Source: Misgurnus anguillicaudatus
Lineage: Eukaryota; Chordata; Actinopteri; Cypriniformes; Cobitidae
DNA: 64,000 nucleotides
NCBI RefSeq assembly: GCF_027580225.2
Contig: NC_073342.2
Coordinates: 17,911,501 to 17,975,500 of the forward strand
Direction of reading: 5' to 3'
Both the position numbers and the translations under genes were made by a program. The notes under the pieces were generated by a model, which saw only the letters and a list, made by a program, of their open reading frames with translations, did not search any database and was not told where the DNA came from. This document shows positions 1 through 23,264 of the stretch, in pieces (within the stretch, counting starts at the first letter, position 1; every line of letters starts with the position of its first letter).

Positions 1-204
1 TTAACATAGTTTTCACGAGATAACATGGCGTCATTATCAGAAACTTGCATTATGAAATGTGTCTTCAAAAGTTTGCACTTTCAGGAAAACCGTTGTTGTG
101 TTACCGAACAGCCAAGCGACTTAAAAGTTTGTAACCTTTATTTTTAAGTTTTTATAATCAGATCTATATATGAGATCTATTATTTTGTGTAATATGCAAA
201 AGCA

Positions 205-762
205 GATCTCACGGCAAGTCGTGTTATAGTCACGAAAAATGTAATTAATTTATTTGTGTCCATCGTACGAAATTCAGCCTTTTTTCGTGCCTTAAGTACG
301 AATGTATATTCGTCTCAGCACGAATTTATAAAAATAGCTTTTTTGTGTCCGTGGCACGACTTTCTTTTTTTGTGTTTTTTTTCTGTATTGTTTTTTCTTT
401 TTTTCCTACTTTCTTACCATTGTCGGGTAAGATTGGGGTTTGGGGTTAGAATCACTTTCTGTTATATTTTTAGACTTAGAAACCCCAACTCTAACCCCAA
501 CTCCAGGCGAGAACAGTTTAAAAAGCAGAAGAAAAACATGTAGAAACCAATACATAAAAGTACATCCTAACCCAAACCCCAAATTTAACCCCAACCCCAA
601 GTGACAATGATTTAAAAATAGGGGAGGAAATGAGAAAACAATACATAAAGTGACACGAAAAAGAAATTCGTGCTCAAAGCATAAAAAAGCTAAATTTTGT
701 GCCATGGTAACAAAAAAATTTATACCATTTTTCGTGACTATAACACAAATTTCCGTGAGATC
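205..762. repeat. Non-autonomous TIR element (MITE-like), about 560 bp
   Basis: The two ends are imperfect inverted copies: the left arm starts gatctcacgg and continues with a gtgttatagtcacgaaaaatg stretch (to about 241), and the right arm (about 726-762) is its reverse complement. The middle carries G-rich / C-rich inverted stretches (about 430-500 and 565-602) that look like degenerate telomere-type repeats. No transposase coding is visible. The family is not identified. Confidence 0.75.
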
Positions 763-1179
763 ATGTTGCGCAAATGATACTGTAAAGACAAAAATTAATG
801 TCTGACTTATTCCTACCTCTGCATAGTCATTTTTATTATTCTAGCTAATGTAACTTGAGGTCATTTACAGCCTCTCTGTTTACACAAAACTTTAGTTGTT
901 AACTTTGAATTTTTCGCTTAATCTTTAAAATCTATACAATGTGTTTAAAAGCACTTTTGATGTGCAGAACTGTTGTTTGTTTGCGTTTGCTAAATACCTC
1001 CTTAAAATCCAACCCAATTAGTAAAATGGCCTTGTTTGGGTTGGGGGCTTTTTGCTATGAAAGATGAGATGAACAAATATCTCTTACATGTCCAATGTGT
1101 ACCATGACCTAACAGGGCCAAACATAGTTTTTGGGAGGAGTCTTATGCTAAGCTTTAAATGAGCACAAATATCTTAATA

Positions 1180-1252
1180 GGACTTCAAAGAGGAGAAAAA
1201 AGATCTGCTTGCTGGTTCACTCTCACCCAATACTAAGGAAAGAATAATACTG
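1180..1252 (+). other. Probable non-coding 5' exon of the rep15-like gene
   Basis: A strong donor (CTG|gtgagt) ends this segment at 1252. The coding exon that follows begins after an AG acceptor at 1380-1381, 39 bp before the start codon. The 5' limit is a guess because no clear TATA box or initiator was found. Confidence 0.4.
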
Positions 1253-1420
1253 GTGAGTTATTTTTATGTGTTGACAAATACATAGTAGTCATTTATTGAA
1301 AGATAAAAAAATGTAATTTTATTTTAGTAAAGTAGGCACTGTTTGAGATGACTTAACAAAATCACGGTTCAATATTTGCAGTGCATACGAGAAACAACGC
1401 TTTAAACTACACTGGCTAGA

Positions 1421-2167
1421 ATGGACCAAACAGATCTCCAGCATGAAGCCAAAACCAGCATTTTCAGGTCCTTATGGGGTAAACCCAACAAAACCACCTC
1501 CGTAGATCTTATCCACCTCTTTGGTGACTGTATCCGAGCAGCTTCATCCCGGACTAAAGACTATTTGCTCTTCAGGGACCCAGAAAGCAAATTCCACCCA
1601 AATCCTTCAACACTTTGCGAGATCTTTCTGATGACTTACATCCAACGCAGCAGCCAGTTAAATCTCACCAACATCTTCAATTGTACAGCCATGACCCCAG
1701 AACAGAGGGTCTTACTTGGTGCCCAATGGGTTTGGGCCGTGTTAGACTATCCAACCAAGAACCCCCGAATTCAGATTGCAGTCCAGGTTTTTCATCTGCC
1801 AGAGAGAGTGGAGGAGAACTTCGAGGAACTGTCCTTAGATACCTACAGCGAGATCATGCGTATGGCTGGGATGGAGGTGGTGAATGGTACTCAAGCCGAG
1901 AGAATGGTGGATTTCTGTTCTTCCATTGGTAGAGATTGTTACGCTCTATTCCTCTTCTTCGGACGCGAAAACGACGAGGGTAACATTTATGGGTTGTTAA
2001 GCAACAACCTGCAAGCAGCTGTTGGGAAGTGTGTACGACTCGATCGATCTTTTATCGATCACTTTTTTAAGGGAGCAAAATGCTTTGTCACTCCAAGTGG
2101 GATGTTGCGAGCGCTGGTTGGTAAGGAAGGTGACGACCCTCTCACCATGCTTGTTAAATTTACCTAA
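1421..2167 (+). CDS. rep15: Rab15 effector protein-like (REP15), single coding exon
   Basis: A 248-aa protein uninterrupted in one exon. In mammals REP15 binds GTP-loaded Rab15 and helps receptor recycling from the endocytic recycling compartment. The match rests on remembered family features: an LxEIFLMxxI block (about residues 66-72), the LLGAQWVWAVLDYP block (about 98-111) comparable to LFGADWIWTF in human REP15, and FCSSIGRDCYALFLFFG (about 165-181) comparable to FCNLIGEDCLGLFIIFG. No signal peptide or membrane segment is seen. The ATG at 1421 follows the acceptor at 1380-1381, so a spliced 5' UTR is likely. The polyadenylation signal lies at 2368. The gene stands alone upstream of the tail of cyb5r2, which is on the other strand. 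The alternative is another member of the same small effector family. Confidence 0.75.
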   Translation: MDQTDLQHEAKTSIFRSLWGKPNKTTSVDLIHLFGDCIRAASSRTKDYLLFRDPESKFHPNPSTLCEIFLMTYIQRSSQLNLTNIFNCTAMTPEQRVLLGAQWVWAVLDYPTKNPRIQIAVQVFHLPERVEENFEELSLDTYSEIMRMAGMEVVNGTQAERMVDFCSSIGRDCYALFLFFGRENDEGNIYGLLSNNLQAAVGKCVRLDRSFIDHFFKGAKCFVTPSGMLRALVGKEGDDPLTMLVKFT

Positions 2168-2367
2168 CAGCTAAATTTATGGCAGTTGGTGTTGAATTTA
2201 TTACCATTCGTTGGTTTATGGGCTGCTCACCACCGCAACAGATACAATGCATTTAGCATTGAGTAAACATGCTGCTTTGTGTGATGTTTTTCTTGCAACT
2301 TGCAAATGTTTGTCAGCAATACCTTACTGTTACTTTATGCATTTAAACTGTGGTTATAATATGCAGA

Positions 2368-2373
2368 AATAAA
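2368..2373 (+). terminator. Polyadenylation signal of rep15
   Basis: AATAAA about 200 bp after the stop codon of the rep15-like gene, the first such hexamer downstream. Confidence 0.6.
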
Positions 2374-3728
2374 TATTTTGGCTGGGAAAAAGTCATTAGA
2401 GAGGGTATTTTTATCTGTGTTTAACTATGACATATTTCAGTAGCTTAATGGTTAAGAAATAATTTATAATTGTATGTAAGATTTGGTCAAAAGCTGTCAA
2501 TGGGGCCTTATTTATAATATTAAAAATATTTAATAACTACTTAATATTTACCATTTAAGTGTATATATGTATACATTTGGTACTTTTGAGGTAGTAATAT
2601 GAACATCTGGGGTAAAAATATGCACTCTTCAGTGCAAATGTGTACTTTTTGAAATTGGGGTACCAACAGTTAAAGGTAGGGACTATTTTTTAGTGTATAG
2701 ATGTGGTTATTATTCAGATTTTTTTCATTTAGAAATAAAGTTTTAGGATTTTAAACAAACTAATGATATATAATGATATAAAATGAAGATGAAATAATTA
2801 GGCTCATTTTCACTCAAAGCTTAGATATTTGTTCTTCCACACACAATACTTTTGGGTCATTTCCAAATCATGCTGGGATAAAATGAACATCAGATGTGGA
2901 GTCCATAAAAGTATGAATAGAGATATTCATTTGCTGATGTTTTGTCTTTTGTTACACTTGTTACATGTTATTATTTTAGTAATAACAGTAAATTATGCCT
3001 AATTACATGCAGCTAACCCTAACTCAATACATGTTGTTGTTATTTAAGCACTCTGTTGTTAAATGTACTACACTGTAACATTAGGCATGTTTCCATCACC
3101 ATGATTTTATGCGCATTTTGAAGTAGCCTATCGCATCAAAAACGAGTGATGGAAACGCCAAATTTTGATTAAAAATCCCTGGATTCGCAAAAACGTTTTT
3201 ACGTTCGGTTGAGGTGGTTTTTGATGTATGCGAAAAAGAGTAAATGCGAAAAATGTGAGATGGAAATTGCCGAATTAATTCTGACGTAGCGAACATTAAA
3301 TCCACGTGACTGACCGTCTAGCTGTTTCCGCTTGAGTTGTCTTTACCATATATGGGGCTCGACGTCATCGCAATGTGCTGCTAGTGCCTTTGGCAACTAC
3401 AAGCTGCACGGCAAATACATTAATAACTTGCCCCATTGTGACTACTGTACATGCAGTCCTGTGTTCATTTTCCACGCGTACATTGTTTTGTTTACTGTTG
3501 GTTACCCAATACCACCGTCATTCGCTCAAACAGCTTGATGGAAACGCACCTAATTCGCATTGCTTTGTTTTTCTTTATTAGCGAATTTTGAAAAGATTCG
3601 CTTCACGTTTGGAAGGAAACCCAGCCAGTGACGCCTTAAAATAAATTGTAATCAAACAGTTTAAAATTAAAGTTTAAAATTCAGTCCATTACTGAACAAA
3701 CTGGAGTTATTTTGCAGCACAGGCAGAA
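2374..3728. other. Intergenic, repeat-derived DNA
   Basis: No coding exon seen. About 2560-2700 resembles the palindromic family also found at 22048-22227 (phrases such as gtacttttgaggtagtaat). About 3083-3620 looks like a degraded inverted-repeat element: tttccatcac with cgcattttgaag near the left end, and gatggaaacgc with cgaattttgaaaag near the right. Confidence 0.5.
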
Positions 3729-3734
3729 TTTATT
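3729..3734 (-). terminator. Polyadenylation signal of cyb5r2
   Basis: TTTATT on the + strand reads AATAAA on the - strand, about 120 bp beyond the cyb5r2 stop codon at 3854. Confidence 0.55.
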
Positions 3735-3853
3735 ATTAGATGTATTAATAAAAACCACATCTGCCATTCATTTTGACACAAAGTCTTACAGACGTAAACA
3801 GACAACTTGTCACATTATATCCTTGTGCAATGCACTAACGGCTGGCAGAAGTC

Positions 3854-6800
3854 TTAGTAGGCAAAAGTGTTTTCTGTTTTGTATCCCAGCTTGTTGAGGT
3901 TGGGCAGACATGCATACTGGATCATAGGAGGTGGGCCACACATCAGGATGAGCACATCACTGGCCGGAGACGGGAGATGCTCTTTTATCATGTCAGCATT
4001 CACAAACCCTTTGCTGTATTTCCACCCTGTCACAAGATCATGGAGACAAAAAAGATCTTCAGCATCTCTACTTCAGTTAAATAATCGCAAGTAACTACTT
4101 AAAGGTGCAGTGTGTAATTTTTAGAAGGATCTCTTGACAGAAATGCAATATAATATACAAAACTACATTTTTATGGGCCTTTTTTAAATAAATCGTTATG
4201 TTTGCATTACCTTAGAATTAGATGTTTTTTATCTACATGCACGAGGGTCCCCTTACGTGGAAGTCACCATTTTGTGCCACCATGTTTCTACAGAAGCCCT
4301 TAACAGACAAACATTTTTGTCTCCGACGATGACATGTTTTTCCGGTGGCGGCTCTCTATGCATTTCAAAAGCAATTCGCAATCTCACCACTAGATGCTGC
4401 TAAAATTTACACACTGCACCTTTAATGCTCAAGTACGGTGGTGTGCTTCAGTTATAAGTATCAGGTTTTTAAAATCACAGCTCAGGGTGATTTAACCCTT
4501 GTAGGTTGTTCAAAAAAGCCACTAAATTAAACGGCTGTACGAATTTATCAGATCATTTTTTTTTCACTTTTTTGCATAAATCTGTTAATCAACCTCAGTA
4601 CTGATCAAACTACCATATGTTTACAACACAATTCATGAATTTAACTCTTTAATTGCCAAGTTCATTGTGAAAAAACACACAAAATGACAGATTTTCACTA
4701 TAAAAAGTGATTACGGAGTAATACCGTACCTCACAGCACATCTAATACAAGTCAATGGAGTTGGCAAAAACTACGATAAAACCTGTTGGAATGCGTATTT
4801 TGCAGCGATTTTTTGTGAGCAAATCAGTGAACACCCCTGACCACTCAGTGAGTTTCACGTCTTTGTAAATGAAAGTTTAATGCATTTTAGGAAGGATTGT
4901 TCCTGTGCACCTATAAACCCATTGTAGAGGTGGGAGGTGATACAAGAAACACCCGAAAATTCTCGGGCCAGCATCATATGTTCAAATTTCAGTCAAAACC
5001 GTTCCATTTTAATAATAAACGATCTGAAAACAGGGCTTTAAGTGTAAAATACCGTACTTGTCCTTTAAGCTCTGTTTTTGCACAGGGTTACTAAAGGGTT
5101 AATTGTATCACATGATGATCAACAGTAAAAACGACAAATTTTACCTCTTCGCAAAAGGAAAAACTGCCAACAATCAAGAATGCATGATTATATGATGTCA
5201 TGGCTTCGCAATCAAAAAATGTCATTATGATGGAAGTCAAAGGGGCAAAATAGGCCAGAAACAACTAATTAGGGAGAAAAAAATTAAATCTAATGCTGCA
5301 CAAAACCTAACAATGCATCAAAACCAATGTTTTTACTAATCTTTGACATGCCCAAGGTTAAAACAAATCCAGTCCACAATCACTTTTTATATTGAAAATT
5401 GTTAATTTTGTATTTTTCACTTACGATCTTGGCAATTAAAGAGTTAAAATCCTGGAATTAATCAACTGAGGTCGATTAACGGATTTATGCAAAAATTAAT
5501 CTGATAAATTTTTACAGCTGATTAATTTAGTGCTTTTTGTCTACTAACAACCAAAAGGGTAGTACATTTTTGAAACATTTCAAAGCATTTTCTTAAAATG
5601 TGTGATTTGTCACCAAAATCATTCCATTTACTGAAACACAGAGAAAGTTGTGGCCAAATTAAGACAAAAAAAACCAAAAATGTCCCCATCAACCCATAAA
5701 GGTTTAGCTTGAAAAAAACCCATTTGTATTATTCTTCTGCTATAGAAATGTGCTGCATTTGGGTATTAAATAAATATGTTGTACCTTCTGAGGGTCTGTC
5801 CAGTGTGTACCACAGACTAACTTTATCAGGATGCTTTTGATGAACTTCATCCAGCTCTTTTCGTAACAGTATGTCCGTCTCAGTCTGTAAAGTTAAACAC
5901 AAGGTCTTAAAATACAGCCAACAAACAGATAAAATGTGATAGAGTTTTGTCCAACAATGAATGTGACGGGCCTGGTTGGCAAATATAAGGGAGCACTTGG
6001 TGTTGTCATCTGGATCTGCAGTTATACTTCTGATCAGCTGAAGCATTGGGGTGATGCCTAAAATAAAGCAATGTGTCACTCTTAATGCATACAAAAAAAA
6101 TATAAAAAAGTTCAGGTGTAGACATCTTTACCTGTTCCGCCTGCGATCATTCCCACGTGTCTAAACTTCCGCACTTTGGGTTCAGATTTTTTATCGGGTC
6201 GAATAGCAAATTTTCCTGCAAATATCAGTATAAACATATATTTATATACCATTTTATAAAGAAAGCCATGCATTTGTCATAAAGTGCAGCAAACTCTTGC
6301 AATAAGACATCGCCCTCTAGTGGCCACATTATATCATACAATCCATTGGTGTAGAGATGCTATTACTGAGACTAACAATAAATTTAATACACACACACAA
6401 AACAAATAAGCATTAGTATTCTTATTATGTTCCTTACCATTTCCATTGTATACCAATAAACCATTTGGTCCCCTGAAGTCAATGGTGTCTCCAATCTTCA
6501 TGTCATTCAAGTACTGAGACATCTTACCTCCATCTGGATAGTTTGGGTGAGTGTTTTTAAAGTAAACCTGAGATTAGATAATAATGGTAATGACTAATGC
6601 ATTTAAAACAGGTGCATAGCCTATACTTTCATATTGACTGAATGAGTCACTACAGTACAAAATGGTATAGTGTGCACCTTTACTACTAGATCAACGTATC
6701 CCTGGTCTTCATCACTGGACACAGGAGTGTATGCTCGGATGGCCAGAATCCCATTTACCTTTGCAGACAGGTAAACATGCTGACCTTTGAGACAGGAGCA

Positions 6801-8725
6801 ATGCTAGTGAACATCAGCAACTCATATATTATATATATTAAATCTGTGTCAGAAAGCAAGGTTAAAAAAATGATGCAATTTCATACCGATAGGGAGACCA
6901 AGCACGTGTGATGAGGATGGTAGACCAAAGCGAAATTTCTTGGTGTCATGACTGATCTCCTGTTGCAAATGACATGGAGTTATCCCAATTGGCTACAATG
7001 ACATTTCTGCTTTTCATTGAAGGAGAAAAATTTTACATTTTTAAACAGAGATTGCTTCTCAATGATATTGTATCATTGATATCGTGCACTTAATGTAAAG
7101 CAGAATTGTGCAAGGAGCACTTTTGTTTCATTGCTAAGGCTGACCTCTATCTCTTTTAGTTGCAATGGATATTTCACATTGGGATCCAGCAGGGTTTTCG
7201 GAAACTTGCTCTGCTTTCGTCCTCCGTCAGAAGCTCCTGGTTTCAGGATGAGGAACAGTATTGTGATAACCACTATAGCAATTCCCATTAACACAGGCGC
7301 TGTCTGCAAAACACATCACACACTTATATGTTATATACACTTTCAGAAATAAAGGTACAAATGCTGTCACAGGGGCAGTGCCCTTTTAAAAAGTACACTT
7401 TTGTACCTAAAGAGGGCATACACTGCAAAAATGACCTTTTTGCGTAGTATTTTTATCTTGTTTAGTACAAATATCTAAAATTTGTTAAATTAAGATGTAT
7501 TTTCTTGATGAGCAAAATGACCTAAAAAAATAAGTCTAGTTTTTAGACAAAAAATATATTATTTAAGTGAATTTGTGCTTAAAACAAGCAAAAAATATCT
7601 GCCAATGGGGTAAGAATTCAAGAATTTTTTTCTCACCCCATTGGCAGATATTTTGCTTGTTTTAAGCACAAATTCACTTATATTTCATTTTTTTATTAGG
7701 TCATTTTGTTTATCAAGAAAATGCTAATTAATTTAAGAATGTTTAGATATTTCTACTGAAAACAAGACAATTTTTTGTACAGGTACAACCTGGTACCAAA
7801 TGTTTACATATCTGTAACTGAAGGGTACATATTAGCACCTTTTGAAAGGATACTGCCCCCAGTTTAATAAAAGATGAACACTGCAAAAAATGATTTTCAA
7901 GAAAAAATGTTCTTAGTATTTTTGTCTTGTTTTCAGTAAAAATAAGTGATTTTGTGCATAAAACAAGCAAAAAAATCTGCCAATAGGGTAAGCAGAAAAA
8001 TCGTGAACATTTTTCTTAAACACAAAATTCAAGAAAAATTTGCTTACCCCATTGGCAGATTTTTAGCTTGTTTTATGCACAAAATCACTTAAATTTGATA
8101 TTTTTGGTCTAAAAACTAAACTTATTTTCTTGGGTCGTTTTGCTCATCAAGAAAACACATATTAATTTAAGAATTTTTAGATATTTTTACTGAAAACAAG
8201 ACAAGATTTTTTTTCTTGAAAATCATTTTTTGCAGTGTAGCCTTCATTTGCAATACTGTGAAAACAAATTTTTTTGTTTTGTTTTTTTAATCAAACTATT
8301 TTAAAAATGCATTATATTAATAATAATAACTGTTAAAATGTCTGTGAGGTTGTAACTCATGTTTTACAACATAAAATTATTATATTGTAATGCATAGTGG
8401 CCCCCTCAAAAATTTGGAAACAATTTAACAAATGATTAAGCCATTTGGACAAACTTTAACTAGGAATAGACATATTTTACTAGAACATAAACAGCTCTTC
8501 ACATATCGAGCAACATTTAACATTGATCTATGATCTTCATACTGTATGCCTGTAATAACCTCTCCCCTTCCTATCATTGCTGTGTCATCTATCCAGAATA
8601 AAATCAAGAGACAAGTGTGAAATAGACAGGGAGACATGAAGAAGGTGCTAATTGCTTTTTAATTGCAAGCCATCAAAAAGCAGGAAAGTTAAAAGGAAAT
8701 ATATACTTACTAGAACTGAATCCAT
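3854..8725 (-). CDS. cyb5r2: NADH-cytochrome b5 reductase 2, complete
   Basis: Flavoprotein passing electrons from NADH through FAD to cytochrome b5. Nine coding exons join in frame to 308 aa plus stop: 8711-8725, 7145-7303, 6887-6959, 6678-6784, 6438-6567, 6132-6215, 5972-6057, 5785-5884, 3854-4026. The first exon encodes only five residues (MDSVL) before gtaagt. Exon 2 supplies a hydrophobic membrane anchor (about residues 7-23, [14 protein letters not shown]), which fits an ER or mitochondrial membrane-bound form. FAD-binding [16 protein letters not shown] and [12 protein letters not shown] are present, as are the NADH-binding [17 protein letters not shown] and [15 protein letters not shown]. 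The C-terminus is [20 protein letters not shown] and MIKEHLP favour paralogue 2 over cyb5r3. The exon 7 donor is GC rather than GT (see findings). The last intron (4027-5784) holds two repeat elements. Confidence 0.93.
4099..4425. repeat. TIR element with ttaaaggtgcagtgtgtaa ends, copy 1
   Basis: Begins ttaaaggtgcagtgtgtaa and ends with the inverted form (acacactgcacctttaa). It lies in the last intron of cyb5r2. The same family occurs at 47719, 49940 and 54698; this copy is the shortest and lacks part of the middle seen in the others. Confidence 0.85.
4511..5539. repeat. Inverted-repeat element, about 1 kb, in a cyb5r2 intron
   Basis: Ends are mutually inverted: caaaaaagccactaaattaa at the left and attaatttagtgctttttg at the right. 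They are followed inward by matching blocks (tttatcagat / atctgataaa-like, and gcataaatctgttaatcaacctcag against ctgaggtcgattaacggatttatgc). No coding capacity seen. Confidence 0.7.
7345..7862. repeat. Palindromic element interrupted by a hairpin element, in cyb5r2 intron 1
   Basis: The outer arms (ataaaggtacaaatgctgtcac at the left, reduced copies at the right) match the family at 22048-22227. A second element starting cactgcaaaaatga (7421) and ending near 7776 sits inside. It centres on an almost perfect hairpin at about 7576-7661 with arms reading aaaacaagcaaaaaatatc and gatattttgcttgtttt. Confidence 0.6.
7879..8237. repeat. Palindromic TIR element, cactgcaaaaaatga ends
   Basis: Starts cactgcaaaaaatgattttc and ends gaaaatcattttttgcagtg, a near-perfect inverted repeat spanning the whole 359 bp. 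It is a sister copy of the element nested at 7421-7776. It lies in the first intron of cyb5r2. Confidence 0.85.
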
Positions 8726-9151
8726 TTTGTACTATTTTCAGTATCAGTTAATGTGGTTAAAGTTCACTATAAGTGAGGTAGAAGTTGTTCACAGTTCATT
8801 TTTTCTGTATTCCAACCTTTGTACTAGCATAGTTAGAGGGTGTCTATGGAGTAGGCGGGGCTAATTATATTCAGCCAATTGGAGTGTACATACCAGTAGC
8901 ACCAGCCAATAGTAATGGATTATTCCAACTGGTGGGTTGTGACAGTGGTTCTTTGGCTATGGCACTTTATGCAGGTTTGTGAATGGTGTGGGATCACCCC
9001 ACTGCCTGATCATACTTTCAGAGGGCTGGACTTATAGATACCCTCTCAAGAACAGTATGACAAGACTATACAGATACAAATAAACACAAGAAATATGTTT
9101 TAAAATTTTGTTTAAGCTAAAGTTATCTTTATCTAAAACAAAGCATTGATT
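8726..9151. other. Short spacer: ovch2 3' end and cyb5r2 promoter / 5' UTR
   Basis: Only about 426 bp separate the ovch2 stop from the cyb5r2 start, both on the - strand, so the cyb5r2 promoter and the ovch2 3' UTR must share this stretch. No CpG-rich block or clear core promoter motif was recognised. Confidence 0.5.
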
Positions 9152-21394
<12,243 letters not shown>

Positions 21395-23078
21395 GTACTG
21401 CCAATGCGGCTAAGATTGGAGAATTTATAGAGGGGCTAAAGGGGTGGTCTTTTTGACAAAAGGGGTAAAATGTGGTTACTTATTAACAGACGTTAGACAG
21501 GAAATGGGCAAAGGGTGGCATTAAAATTGGTAATTAAACATGTTGGTATTTAGCATGAATACTTTATTTAACACCACATATAAATCCAGGATATGTTTGC
21601 AAGCATCACAGTTTAGTCTATAAACATTTATTGTCTAATTTGTCCCTAAAAATTGAGCTATTTTTAGTTTTAAATGATGAAATTATATATTTTATAAATA
21701 TTATTTGTCTCATGAATCTACAGGGCACAAGAAACTAAAGCTGAAATAGTGTTCTACAGCTCTTTGTGATTCAGACTCCTCCATTGACAATGATGTTTTC
21801 CCTCAAGGACCAGAATGACCTTTAATTCTAAAGGTTTATTGGAAGTTGCTAGGTTCTGGAATTTTCCAAGTTCTCTCTTTAAACTAAACATACAAGTCTA
21901 CAGTAAAGGGAGATGTTATAAATGATCAAATGAATAAGGAACTAGGCAAATATATTTTAAAGTGGCACTTTGTATACAAAAAAGTTAATGAATAGGGCAA
22001 TGGACTAATTGAATGTTTTAATTTGTTATCGTTTTAAGGTATACACACTCTCAGAAATACAGGTACAAAAGCTGTCACTGGGACGGTATCCTTTAAAAAT
22101 GTCCTAATAAAGGTTCATATATATGTTTACATTTGGTTCCTTTGAGGTACTAATGTGCACTCTTTGGGTACAAATGTGTACTTTTTGACTGCCCCAGTGA
22201 CAGCTTTTGTACCTTTATTTCTGAGAGGGCCTGCTGTGCAGTGGTCAGAGAATATACACAAACCAGAGCTCTGTAAAGCTTTTAGTCAAAAGACAACTGT
22301 TCTCAAAGTGATTGCATTGAGCTCAATGGCAACAGCAAGACAAAGTGGCCTGTCATAAAATGATAATTCTCTACCCAGTGTTTGTGCCTTTCTACCGATT
22401 ACAAAAATCAGAAGTAAATCCTATTACAAATAAGACATGTCAAGCTCTGCTAAGTCTATTTGAACATGGCCGCAAAGGAAATACAAAAAGAAATTCCGAT
22501 GCTGGTTATTATTCCCATTAGACCACTGCTCAATTGCTCTGTGCTAATTTATGGCATTATAGGTGTGTGAGTGAAATCACATTCTCTTTCAGGCAAAAAT
22601 ATCCAAGAGAAATCACTGGAATCATGTTGCCTGGCAACGGCAATAAACCACAGCACACCAGTTAGGAAAAACCAGAAAAACCTGAAATTCTCAGTCTTGT
22701 GCAGATTCTCTACATACTGAATAAAAGTGCCAAGAAGTCATGAAGCATTGTCATATTATTCTCCGATATATTATATTATAACTGCATTAGTTTGGTTAAA
22801 AGCATCTACTACCATAAAATGCATGTGAGTACCCACTTTGGTAAATAACACAGTAATAGTGTTACACTGTGTGCAACTATTTGTTATATATATTCAATGA
22901 TTTCGTTCAGTTTTATGGATATTCCTTTGCAGATCTTATACATCTTATTAAAATACTGCAGATTCACTGTGTGATCTCTTGCAAGCAAGCAACTACCTTT
23001 CATAAGCAAACAGTATATGAAAAATACTACCTTATTAGTAGGTTTCTCATAATTTTTCTTCTACAGTAGGACGATCGG
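21395..23078. other. Intergenic region between divergent ovch2 and far1
   Basis: About 1.7 kb with no supported exon. It contains the palindromic repeat at 22048-22227 and AT-rich unique sequence. The promoter of ovch2 should lie near 21400-21500, but no TATA box could be assigned. Confidence 0.5.
22048..22227. repeat. Palindromic TIR element (ctctcagaaatacagg ends)
   Basis: Left arm ctctcagaaatacaggtac with aaaagctgtcactggg; right arm is its inverse (cccagtgacagcttttgt, acctttatttctgagag). Related fragments lie at 2560-2700, 7345, 58140-58290 and 60660-60740. Confidence 0.85.
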
Positions 23079-23086
23079 TGACGTCA
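23079..23086. promoter_or_regulatory. CRE-like palindrome TGACGTCA in the far1 promoter
   Basis: A perfect 8-bp cAMP-response element / ATF-type site, about 180 bp before the end of the non-coding first exon of far1, in a local CpG-containing stretch. Function is inferred from motif and position only. Confidence 0.5.
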
Positions 23087-23089
23087 CGC

Positions 23090-23264
23090 CTCATAGCCGG
23101 TGGGTTGTGACTCAAATCATCTCACGAAACTCATCATGATCTGGCAACCCGTCACATTTCCTCCTTATTGAAGCTAAAGCTACCCATCACTGCTGGAAAG
23201 ATCACCTGATCCATCTGATCGCCACGCAAATAACCGAGCGAAAGGGTTTTATAAAACATCTTAG
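23090..23264 (+). other. far1: Probable non-coding first exon of far1
   Basis: Ends at a good donor (CTTAG|gtgagc, 23264) in a CpG-containing island-like stretch. The next far1 exon begins at 28223 with UTR before the ATG. A 5 kb first intron and a UTR-only first exon fit FAR1 genes. The 5' end is estimated. Confidence 0.55.
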
